A DNA stretch of 5,649 bases from DATJUF01 sp035524095 (GTDB taxonomy: Bacteria > Desulfobacterota > Binatia > Binatales > Binataceae), in NCBI GenBank assembly GCA_035524095.1, contig DATKPK010000130.1, forward strand, positions 1-5,649, in the 5' to 3' direction. A program made the translations under genes and the position numbers. The notes beneath the pieces are model-generated. The model did no database searches, was not told the DNA's origin, and saw only the letters and a list, made by a program, of their open reading frames with translations. This document shows, one piece after another, positions 1 through 5,161 of this stretch (position 1 is its first letter; each line of letters starts with the position of its first letter).

Positions 1-92
1 CCGAACGCCTATCTAGGGCGATCACACCATGAATCCGAGAAATTTTGCTACCGATTAATAGGGGACACAATCAGGTGCACTAATATGATAAA

Positions 93-114
93 TAGGACCC
101 TTTATAGGCTCCTA
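93..114 (-). terminator. Possible weak terminator after the amidohydrolase gene
   Basis: About 70 bp past the stop codon of the minus-strand amidohydrolase lies an imperfect inverted repeat. TAGGACC (93-99) faces GGCTCCTA (107-114), giving a roughly 7-bp stem with one bulge and a 7-nt loop. On the minus strand it is followed by an A/T-rich stretch (TTTATCATATT), not a true T-run. The position suits a terminator but the structure is weak. Nothing else is recognisable in positions 1-183. Confidence 0.22.
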
Positions 115-183
115 GGACAATGGAAACAATTCTCGAGCAAGTATCTTCAGGAAGAAACGGCGCTGTCCCGCATCTGATGAATT

Positions 184-1611
184 TTAGCTCGCTGGCCGTC
201 GCAGCATCACAGGATCAATCTTTCGCGGAATCAATTGCCCCCCGCCCAATTTGCCTTGCAATCTGCCTTTTTCGCTGATCACATTGCCGCGCAGAATGGT
301 CGTCACCGGCCATCCCTGAACCTCCCACCCTTCCCACGGCGAATAATCGCTGACATGAAAGTCACTCAATTCTAGCCGCCGCCTTATCGACGGATCGATC
401 AGCACGATATCAGCATCGCTCCCAACCGCGAGCACACCCTTCCGGGGATAAAGTCCAAAGATTCGCGCGGCGTTCGTCGAGGTAACCTCCGCGAAGCGCT
501 GCAGAGACATCCGGCGGCGTGCCACCCCCTCCGTATAGACTATCCCCATCCGAGCTTCCGCCCCGAGATTACCACCGGTCACATCATCGATTTCGTGTCC
601 GCGCAGCTTTAGTTCAAGCGAGGTCGGGTATTCATCAGTCGCTGTAGTCGATACCCCGCCATCGATAAGGCCCTGCCATAGTGCGCGGTTGTCTTCCGGA
701 CCTTTCAGCGACGGATACGTGTGATAGCAAAAGCCCCGCGGCTTCCCATACGATTCGGCCGAAAAACAAGCATAATGATGGAGCGTTTCCGCATAAATCG
801 GTAAATTATGACCGCGAGCTTCGACCACTGCTTCGACCCCCTCAAGCGCTGAAGTATGGACGAAGTAAGCGGCGGCGCCAGTCGCAGCGGCCAATCCGAT
901 GGTTCGGCGGAAAGCCAACTCCTCGGAAAGTTTGCTGTGCACTAAATGCAGATTGCTGCCATGCGTGCGCCCCTCTTCGCGGAAGCGTTCGTAATTGAAC
1001 TGCACCAGGTCATCATCCTCGGCGTGCACCACCATGATTCCGCCATTGCGCGCCGCCCGCTCCATCGCATACTGAATCCGTCCGAAGTCCAGCCGGAATG
1101 GTTGGCGCTTCGGGTGCGGCGGCAACACCTCGTTAGTGAAGACCTTGAAGCTGGGGAAGCCTTCGGCAATTGCGTCGCCCATCTGCTCGAAAACCTTGAG
1201 CGGCAGCGCACCTCCCAGTGCGATGTGAAAACTGTAGTCGACATATGACTGATCGCGCCAGCGTGCCTTCCGCCGCGCTAACGCGGTTGGGATGTCTGTC
1301 GCCGGATGCACGAAGCAGAAATCGATATGGGTGGTCGTGCCTCCGCACGCCATCCCAACCGTATCCTCTTCTGGACCCAGGGTGAACTCGCGGCCGTTTG
1401 GATGCATCCCTACCAAACTCGCGAGATGGGTATGCGGCTCGACGCCACCAGGCACTACGATCATGCCGGTCGCATCGATAATTCTCACCGCTTCGGCCGA
1501 AGGCTCATCCTCGCCAATGCGCGCGATCCGTTCGCCTTGGACCGCGATCGTCCATTTGCCGGTACCCTCGGGCATCACGACATCACCGCCACGAATCAGC
1601 AAGTCAAACAT
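184..1611 (-). CDS. Dihydropyrimidinase/hydantoinase-family amidohydrolase
   Basis: A cytosolic cyclic-amidohydrolase of 475 residues, close to the usual 450-490 for D-hydantoinases and dihydropyrimidinases, which open cyclic amide rings with a binuclear metal centre. The ligand set is readable: GGVEPHTH (H60, H62), SFK with the presumed carboxylated lysine K156, HAEDDD (H196), YFVHTS (H252) and D326 in TTATDEYPT. The C-terminal signature FGLYPRKGVLAVGSDADIVLIDP (385-407) is typical of the family. Several substrate-site positions differ. The tyrosine five residues after the lysine (SFKxFMAY in D-hydantoinases) is E161, the usual SPPLR loop reads YPSLK (299-303), and the usual SDHCP reads TDEYP. 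The ring specificity is therefore unlikely to be that of a standard hydantoinase. The ATG has a strong SD (GGGGAGG) 5-6 nt upstream. No carbamoylase or pyrimidine-pathway gene is adjacent. The family assignment is secure; the substrate is unknown. Confidence 0.93.
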   Translation of the reverse strand: MFDLLIRGGDVVMPEGTGKWTIAVQGERIARIGEDEPSAEAVRIIDATGMIVVPGGVEPHTHLASLVGMHPNGREFTLGPEEDTVGMACGGTTTHIDFCFVHPATDIPTALARRKARWRDQSYVDYSFHIALGGALPLKVFEQMGDAIAEGFPSFKVFTNEVLPPHPKRQPFRLDFGRIQYAMERAARNGGIMVVHAEDDDLVQFNYERFREEGRTHGSNLHLVHSKLSEELAFRRTIGLAAATGAAAYFVHTSALEGVEAVVEARGHNLPIYAETLHHYACFSAESYGKPRGFCYHTYPSLKGPEDNRALWQGLIDGGVSTTATDEYPTSLELKLRGHEIDDVTGGNLGAEARMGIVYTEGVARRRMSLQRFAEVTSTNAARIFGLYPRKGVLAVGSDADIVLIDPSIRRRLELSDFHVSDYSPWEGWEVQGWPVTTILRGNVISEKGRLQGKLGGGQLIPRKIDPVMLRRPAS

Positions 1612-1624
1612 TTGCCCTCCCCAT
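1604..1624 (-). other. Possible six-codon leader frame overlapping the amidohydrolase start
   Basis: Upstream of the amidohydrolase, on the same strand, an ATG at 1624 follows its own SD (GGGAGGA, about 4-5 nt spacing). It reads MGRANV and stops at a TGA that lies inside the second and third codons of the main gene. The SD of the main gene is inside this frame. The arrangement would allow translational coupling or start-site competition. It may equally be chance in a G-rich leader. Confidence 0.2.
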
Positions 1625-1702
1625 CGCGTCCTCCCTCGGCCTTGGCCTCAGGTCTTCAAAGTGACTCGGGGTGGTTAAGACAAAAGTGTCGTACAGAATC
1701 TT

Positions 1703-1739
1703 AGCAGCGTTATCTCATTACACGTCAGATAACGCTGCT
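1703..1739. repeat. Perfect 13-bp inverted repeat (stem-loop)
   Basis: AGCAGCGTTATCT (1703-1715) is followed by an 11-nt loop and then by its exact reverse complement, AGATAACGCTGCT (1727-1739). The hairpin lies 57 bp after the stop of the small membrane-protein gene and 91 bp before the amidohydrolase start, both on the minus strand. Neither side has a real T-run, so a classical Rho-independent terminator is not clear. It could instead be a bidirectional attenuator, an mRNA-stabilising hairpin, a dispersed palindromic repeat or a protein-binding site. The structure is certain; the role is not. Confidence 0.8.
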
Positions 1740-1796
1740 TTCGGATTAATTTGTTTTAAATCTGATCGGGTTGAGAGAAGATTGTGGGCACATGCC

Positions 1797-2153
1797 TCAG
1801 GATTCATCGATTGAGGGTGGTTCGATGGTTTTCTTGCCGTTGATAGCCCGTAGCCGCCCGCGGCGTGTCGGACTCTTGGGCTTAGTATCCCTGCGCCCAA
1901 TCGCATGTGCGCTGCCTTGATTCGGAGGTCGCCAACGACGCTTCGGTGACTGCTGCGACCCTAAGGCACCGTCACCGTAGCGCTCGAAGATCGCTGTCAC
2001 TACTATCACGCTCCCGCAGACGCCGATGATCCACCAGACGGTATCTTGGAGTCCAATCAGAATAATCGACGTCGCACCCGCGCTCGCGCCAGCGGTAAAA
2101 GCTAACGCCCACCATAATCTGACAAAGCGTCGCGAGCCATTGTCGCTGGCCAT
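1797..2153 (-). CDS. Small two-helix membrane protein, unknown function
   Basis: This is a 118-residue protein that I do not recognise. Two hydrophobic stretches, about residues 12-34 (tryptophan-rich start, then Ala/Gly/Ile/Leu) and 38-56 (WWIIGVCGSVIVV), predict a helical hairpin in the inner membrane joined by a very short turn. The remaining C-terminal half (60-118) is hydrophilic, basic and proline-rich, with clusters such as KRRWRPP and TRRGRLR. It is probably disordered and could bind nucleic acid or phospholipid head groups on the cytoplasmic side. There is no cleavable signal peptide. The ATG is preceded by TTGGAGG with 6-nt spacing, the best reason to accept the gene. It is separated by more than 190 bp from both neighbours, so it is probably its own transcription unit. 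The alternative is a fortuitous open frame. Confidence 0.55.
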   Translation of the reverse strand: MASDNGSRRFVRLWWALAFTAGASAGATSIILIGLQDTVWWIIGVCGSVIVVTAIFERYGDGALGSQQSPKRRWRPPNQGSAHAIGRRDTKPKSPTRRGRLRAINGKKTIEPPSIDES

Positions 2154-2184
2154 TTCGCGCCTCCAACCATCGCGAAAAGGATCT

Positions 2185-2248
2185 CTTGTGCCCGATCTTC
2201 GATTACATCAACTCACGGCACAAGCAAACGGCTCACCCAACTTGTGCG
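2185..2248. promoter_or_regulatory. Three CTTGTGC boxes upstream of the membrane-protein gene
   Basis: CTTGTGCC at 2185-2192 and its exact inverted copy GGCACAAG at 2217-2224 have starts 32 bp apart, about three helical turns. A third, near-identical direct copy, CTTGTGCG, lies at 2241-2248. All lie 32-95 bp upstream of the minus-strand start at 2153, where a regulator would bind. A possible minus-strand -10 (TGTAAT) lies between the first two boxes, but no good -35 was seen. No known regulator motif is assigned. Confidence 0.25.
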
Positions 2249-2291
2249 CTAACTATTTGAATCTACTGAGTTCTTAACTTGCGCGGTCCCC

Positions 2292-2303
2292 GTCACGCGT
2301 GAC
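2292..2303. promoter_or_regulatory. Perfect 12-bp palindrome GTCACGCGTGAC
   Basis: The palindrome is flanked on both sides by runs of C. Its right half belongs to CGCGTGACCCCCGC (2296-2309), which is repeated imperfectly as CGCGTTGACCCCGC (2323-2336) 27 bp further on. The site sits between the stop of the XRE gene and the upstream region of the membrane-protein gene. It may be an operator for the latter; there is no T-run to suggest a terminator. Confidence 0.25.
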
Positions 2304-2357
2304 CCCCGCTGGATTGCATTCGCGCGTTGACCCCGCGGCCCCCCTGGCCATCTACCT

Positions 2358-2798
2358 CTATTCTTCTTCCGCCTCGACCGCTTGCCGAATTGCGTTAAGA
2401 ATGAACAGGAAATGCCGCGGAGCAGTGATTTTACCCAACAAATTCACCTGTGACAGAACCTTCAACTCGCGCGGCTTCACGTTGTGCCGAGCGAGCAAAG
2501 CCTTGTTCCCCGTAAAGTCACGCCAAACTTGATCCGGACTATTTCGAGGCGCCGCTTCCCTATAGCTGCCCAAAAGGGAGCTTGCCTCCGGATGCGCCAG
2601 GACGAACAAGGACTCCTTTGGCAGCCCAAGCACGTCAGCGATACGGCTCAACAGCGCCAGTGAAGGCCGACGACGATCCTTTTCGAGGTAGGCGACATGG
2701 CTTGGTTTGACGCCAAGTTTAAGTGCGAGCGCCCGTTGGGTTAACCCCAAGGTCCCTCGTTGCTCCTTCAGAACCTCTCCGAGTGTCTTCTTTTTCAT
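2358..2798 (-). CDS. XRE-family helix-turn-helix regulator
   Basis: A 146-residue DNA-binding protein. Residues 8-62 form a Cro/C1-type (XRE) helix-turn-helix: LTQRALALKLGV (19-30) is helix 2 plus turn, KPSHVAYLEKDRRRPSLALL (31-50) contains the recognition helix and the conserved E39/R44-P45 pattern, and IADVLGLP ends the domain. Residues 70-146 form an extra C-terminal domain that I do not recognise, ending in a helix with an acidic EAEEE tail. It is longer than a minimal antitoxin, so it probably has a dimerisation or sensing module. It starts 27 bp after the stop of the metallopeptidase gene and is almost certainly co-transcribed with it. A weak AAGGTG SD lies about 13 nt upstream of the ATG and no alternative in-frame start exists before the preceding TAA. 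By analogy with ImmR and antitoxin partners it should be an autorepressor and a candidate substrate of the protease. The DNA-binding fold is secure; the target is inferred. Confidence 0.9.
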   Translation of the reverse strand: MKKKTLGEVLKEQRGTLGLTQRALALKLGVKPSHVAYLEKDRRRPSLALLSRIADVLGLPKESLFVLAHPEASSLLGSYREAAPRNSPDQVWRDFTGNKALLARHNVKPRELKVLSQVNLLGKITAPRHFLFILNAIRQAVEAEEE

Positions 2799-2825
2799 AT
2801 GCCTATTGTGCTCACCTTACAGCTA

Positions 2826-3638
2826 TTACATGTCGTATTCGGCCAGCAAAGCCCACCGTAGCTTCGCATAATGGACCATCCCTAAGAGATAGTGCAGCCG
2901 TTGATTTGCTGGAATATTCTCCATCAGATCAAATCCGTACACGCTCTTGAGGCGCATTCTAACTTCGTAAAGAGCCGCCTCCGGTAAATTCTTCGCCCGC
3001 GCCACCAAACCCCAATTCCATGGTGTGGCGAAGATTTTTCGTGCAATCGGCTCGGGATAGGCCGCAACACTCACCACCGCATCTGCCGCCAATTCGCTCG
3101 GATCGTCTAGATGAGTGTTGTAATCCGCGTCAAAGAAGAAGTGGACCGGCTCCGCGTCGTGTCCAAAGAGCTCTGTGCTAACATGGTGTCCAACTTCGTG
3201 ACAGAAAGTGGTGGTCACGGGGAGCGGCAGATGCGCTGTGTTAACGTATATTAACGGCCGCTTCAGCATACCCCGCCTGCGGGTGACATAGAAGCCTCTA
3301 AGTGACATCCCCTCGTCACCTTCATACGGAGCGGCCTTAAAGTGGAGCTTCATCTCCTCAGCTTTCGCCGCCAAGCTCTCCACCGACATTAGGTTAATCC
3401 CCACCGTCTCCTGGTTGAAACCGGGCAGCAGGCGCTTAAACTCCTTGGTCAACGCCTTTAGCTCCGCATAGGGAAGATGACGTCGCAGACTTTTGACGTA
3501 GTCCCGCTTTACCAGCTTTCGGATATCGTCAGCAGGCTTCGCCCACGCGCTGGCTTTTGCGTTCTCCCTGCACCTCGCGTCGGCCAGGATCTCCGACAAT
3601 ATCTTCTCAATTTGTCTATCCGTACTCACGACAGCCAT
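2826..3638 (-). CDS. ImmA/IrrE-type zinc metallopeptidase
   Basis: A 270-residue cytosolic protein with a gluzincin-like zinc-peptidase core. FCHEVGHH contains HExxH (H147, E148, H151). It is followed about 31 residues later by SELAADAVVS (E182), the usual place for the third ligand in ImmA/IrrE (COG2856-like) enzymes, which typically show an ExxA(N/D)xF motif here. The preceding strand LIYVNTAHLP (129-138) fits the family's edge strand before the zinc helix. Residues 1-75 are a charged helical extension (KKxx/RR-rich) with no known domain; residues 195-270 are helical. No signal peptide or membrane segment is present. ImmA cleaves an XRE repressor and IrrE/PprI cleaves DdrO in response to stress. 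The XRE gene 27 bp downstream is the obvious candidate target here. The gene order, protease first, is the reverse of the classical immR-immA order. The ATG has only a weak GAGA SD. Family call strong; substrate inferred. Confidence 0.88.
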   Translation of the reverse strand: MAVVSTDRQIEKILSEILADARCRENAKASAWAKPADDIRKLVKRDYVKSLRRHLPYAELKALTKEFKRLLPGFNQETVGINLMSVESLAAKAEEMKLHFKAAPYEGDEGMSLRGFYVTRRRGMLKRPLIYVNTAHLPLPVTTTFCHEVGHHVSTELFGHDAEPVHFFFDADYNTHLDDPSELAADAVVSVAAYPEPIARKIFATPWNWGLVARAKNLPEAALYEVRMRLKSVYGFDLMENIPANQRLHYLLGMVHYAKLRWALLAEYDM

Positions 3639-3666
3639 CGACGTTTCTCACTTGACTGGTAGACCT

Positions 3667-3695
3667 ATTCTCGTTGACTCCGCGGTATAATGCAA
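3667..3695 (-). promoter_or_regulatory. Candidate promoter of the metallopeptidase-XRE unit
   Basis: On the minus strand, TTGCAT (3695-3690) and GAGAAT (3672-3667) are separated by 17 bp. They would start transcription near 3660, giving a short leader before the ATG at 3638. The match is modest: 3/6 for the -35 and 4/6 for the -10. The -35 directly abuts the 15-bp palindrome at 3696-3710, as expected for an autoregulated unit. Confidence 0.35.
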
Positions 3696-3710
3696 CTAAC
3701 CGTCGGTTAG
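3696..3710. promoter_or_regulatory. Perfect palindrome CTAACCG-T-CGGTTAG, likely operator
   Basis: Two 7-bp arms, exact reverse complements, are separated by one base. The palindrome lies immediately upstream of the candidate promoter of the metallopeptidase-XRE genes and 57 bp from the protease start. Its AACC-N3-GGTT core resembles the palindromes bound by XRE-type antitoxins such as MqsA (AACCT/AGGTT halves), and some TetR operators are also similar. The most economical reading is the autoregulatory site of the XRE protein. It overlaps the stop codon of the doubtful upstream frame. Confidence 0.45.
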
Positions 3711-3950
3711 CAAAGACACCACTCGCGGTGAACTCTCCAGGACCCTGATCAACGCCAATTTGCTCCTCAAACCGCCAATCGATTGTTGTGCCAGATTCCT
3801 TTGCTCCAACTCGTCTCTGCTGTGCGCCAAGGCCTTTATTAATCCCCGGATTTCCAGAGCTTCCTCATTGTGGGAACCGCAGGTCTTCGCCAATCCGCCG
3901 GTATCGAACCACTCTCCTCTTAGCAACCACCGGGACACCCCTTGACTCAC
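3696..3950 (-). CDS. Doubtful small protein with a charged helix, GTG start
   Basis: An 84-residue frame upstream of the metallopeptidase gene and on the same strand; not recognised. Residues 28-72 (EEALEIRGLIKALAHSRDELEQRN onward) are rich in Glu, Leu, Arg and Lys with heptad-like leucine spacing, suggesting a helix or short coiled coil. The N-terminus (SRWLLRGEWFDTG) looks protein-like. Against it: the start is GTG with no SD, the frame stays open upstream to a TGA without an ATG, and long frames occur by chance on both strands here. It could be a real small gene of the same operon, or the 3' fragment of a decayed gene whose start was lost upstream. Confidence 0.28.
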   Translation of the reverse strand: MSQGVSRWLLRGEWFDTGGLAKTCGSHNEEALEIRGLIKALAHSRDELEQRNLAQQSIGGLRSKLALIRVLESSPRVVSLLTDG

Positions 3951-3995
3951 GCCCGGTGCAACAGCTTTCTCGTGCGTTGGTCAGGCGATGTGTTT

Positions 3996-4070
3996 CACCC
4001 TTATCAAATCTTTTGATCGCTTTTATTTGGTAGGCACCCTTATCGCGCCGAGGGCAAATTCTACCTTATC
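3996..4070. promoter_or_regulatory. CACCCTTATC direct repeats upstream of the GNAT-like gene
   Basis: The identical 10-mer CACCCTTATC occurs at 3996-4005 and 4035-4044, and a shorter related copy, ACCTTATC, at 4063-4070. All have the same orientation, 50-125 bp before the start of the plus-strand gene at 4120. The spacings (39 and 26 bp) are not whole helical turns. A 15-bp palindrome (4003-4017) overlaps the first copy. No convincing -35/-10 pair was found in this leader. The arrangement suggests regulator binding sites, but the regulator is unknown. Confidence 0.3.
4003..4017. promoter_or_regulatory. Palindrome ATCAAA-TCT-TTTGAT
   Basis: Two exact 6-bp arms are separated by three bases, 103 bp upstream of the GNAT-like gene, in the most A/T-rich part of this spacer. 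A palindrome of this size at this distance is compatible with an operator for a dimeric activator or repressor. It shares its left edge with the first CACCCTTATC repeat, so the two signals may compete. Confidence 0.28.
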
Positions 4071-4119
4071 GAGCAGGCGCAAATTTATCCACTGACTTTT
4101 AGCCTCGAGGAGAATCGTT

Positions 4120-4812
4120 ATGGAACTTCGTATGTTGACCACGGACGCCGAGAGAGATCGCTTCGCCCACCATCTGCGAGAAGTCCGCGCCATGCGTGGC
4201 GCAGGTTTCTCAGAGACCGCGCGTTCGCTGACCGGGGAGGTGCACCTCAAGTTCGGCAACCTATACGGCCTGTTCGACGAGCATCGCTCGCCCAACACCA
4301 TGCTCGGCGGTTTTGCGATGCACGACCTCGGCATGTTTGGCCAAAGCTTTCCTCGTCCAGACCTCTCCCATCTATCCCCTGACAAAGTTTTCGAATGCGG
4401 CGAGTTGTGGGCCGCAGTAGCAGGGGCCGCACCCATCCTGCGTCAAGCTGGCCTCATCCTCGCTGGGCAGCTCAACGCGGAGGCTCTATTGCTCTATCCA
4501 ATCTACAAGCCATGGAACCTGTCAACCGCATACAATAAGGGCTTCGAACGCATGGGTGACCCCGTCGCCTGGCCTTATATTCATACCCTTTCAGGGGACA
4601 AAATCTGGGTACAACCCATGGTTAGCCAAGGTGAGGCGCTCCAGCAGCTCATCCGTGAGACCGTAGCTCATCAGGCTGATGTGAAAGAGCTCACCAACGG
4701 TATGCGATTTACTACTCCTTATAGCATTTCCGCGAGAAGTATCAGTGAAAGAAGCCAACGGAACGGCCGGATTGCTTCCTCCATCAGCATCTCGGATCGC
4801 GTTGCCGCTTGA
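4120..4812 (+). CDS. Predicted GNAT-like acyltransferase-type protein, unknown function
   Basis: A 230-residue soluble protein not matched to a named family. The order of predicted elements resembles a GNAT fold: strands LYGLFDE (48-54) and MLGGFAMHDL (61-70), the strand FECGELW (91-97) in the place of the core beta-4, a helix (104-118), LLLYPIY (123-129), then YNKGFERMGDP (138-148), which resembles the YxxxGF end motif of GNAT, FeeM-like and AHL-synthase-like enzymes. The Cys-Gly-Glu-Leu-Trp segment and two Trp-rich stretches (W150, W163) are distinctive. There is no clear acetyl-CoA Q/RxxGxG/A loop, so the donor may be another acyl carrier or the fold call may be wrong. Residues 200-230 are a Ser/Ile/Arg-rich low-complexity tail. 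The ATG is well supported by GAGGAG with 7-nt spacing. It stands alone on the plus strand, with repeats upstream that may regulate it. Confidence 0.8.
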   Translation: MELRMLTTDAERDRFAHHLREVRAMRGAGFSETARSLTGEVHLKFGNLYGLFDEHRSPNTMLGGFAMHDLGMFGQSFPRPDLSHLSPDKVFECGELWAAVAGAAPILRQAGLILAGQLNAEALLLYPIYKPWNLSTAYNKGFERMGDPVAWPYIHTLSGDKIWVQPMVSQGEALQQLIRETVAHQADVKELTNGMRFTTPYSISARSISERSQRNGRIASSISISDRVAA

Positions 4813-4863
4813 GGATCACGACACTTAACTTAGGCAGGACACACATATGACGTAATTATTCGC

Positions 4864-4874
4864 CTGACGGTCAG
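4864..4874. promoter_or_regulatory. Palindrome CTGAC-G-GTCAG downstream of the GNAT-like gene
   Basis: Two exact 5-bp arms around a single base, nested inside a looser GCCTGA/TTTAGGC pairing (4863-4884). TGAC-N-GTCA half-sites are common in TetR-type operators. It is 50 bp after the stop codon, so it may be part of a weak terminator or a site acting on what follows. No T-run is present. Confidence 0.2.
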
Positions 4875-4931
4875 TCAATTTAGGCTGAAAACTGTCAACC
4901 AAGGAAGACTAGGCGAGAACCCGGCTCATTA

Positions 4932-4960
4932 TTCAAAGCGGACGATGAGTTTTGTATTAC
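4932..4960 (+). promoter_or_regulatory. Weak candidate promoter next to a palindrome
   Basis: TTCAAA (4932-4937) and TATTAC (4955-4960) are separated by exactly 17 bp, each matching the sigma-70 consensus at 4/6 positions. The perfect palindrome at 4961-4974 follows directly and would cover the transcription start, a typical repressor position. The predicted transcript would run into the gene-poor, hairpin-rich stretch before tRNA-Lys. Confidence 0.25.
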
Positions 4961-4974
4961 GATGACTAGTCATC
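4961..4974. promoter_or_regulatory. Perfect 14-bp palindrome GATGACTAGTCATC
   Basis: An uninterrupted palindrome that by symmetry carries an ATG on each strand. The plus-strand ATG opens a 31-codon frame (4962-5057, reading MTSHPALAEYTVFVEVLALL...) with no SD. Its position directly after a possible -10 suggests a repressor site. Uninterrupted palindromes with TGAC/GTCA halves are typical of dimeric helix-turn-helix regulators. Confidence 0.4.
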
Positions 4975-5161
4975 CAGCACTAGCCGAATATACGGTGTTT
5001 GTTGAGGTGTTAGCGCTGTTGGCCAAACCCCGCCAAGCGGGCGCTGGCAACCGTTGACTGCGAGTCAAGATGGGATAGAGTGCCTCAATTTTCTGTGTCC
5101 AAAATGCGCCGATGCGTGCCTAAGAAGGTTGCGTGTTGCAAAACAGGCTTGATCATTTCGC

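Noticed and set aside
120..276. Plus-strand 52-codon ATG frame running into the amidohydrolase gene
   Set aside because: Most of it is antisense to the secure amidohydrolase gene, and its SD-like AGGAC is weak.
946..1704. Long plus-strand and alternate minus-strand frames within the amidohydrolase region
   Set aside because: They are shadows of the conserved gene and show no motifs or SD of their own.
1703..1739. Stem-loop as an integron attC site
   Set aside because: The arms contain GTTATCT and AGATAAC, which do not fit the RYYYAAC/GTTRRRY core sites, and no integron integrase is present.
1718..1906. Minus-strand 62-codon frame across the stem-loop
   Set aside because: It overlaps the better supported membrane-protein gene in another frame, has no domain, and reads through the perfect inverted repeat.
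3674..3691. TTGACT and TATAAT on the plus strand as a promoter
   Set aside because: The spacing is only 6 bp. The other TTGACT at 3652 gives 28 bp, so neither makes a sigma-70 promoter.
3760..4033. Plus-strand frames of 61 and 81 codons
   Set aside because: They are Ser/Pro/Cys-rich shadow-like sequences without SD, opposite the more protein-like minus-strand frame.
4023..4436. Minus-strand frames opposite the GNAT-like gene
   Set aside because: They are antisense to a gene with a strong SD and lack recognisable features.
4690..4705. GCTCACCAACGG inside the GNAT-like gene as a tRNA-end (att) repeat
   Set aside because: Only about 8-9 bases match the tRNA-Lys 3' end, which is expected by chance.
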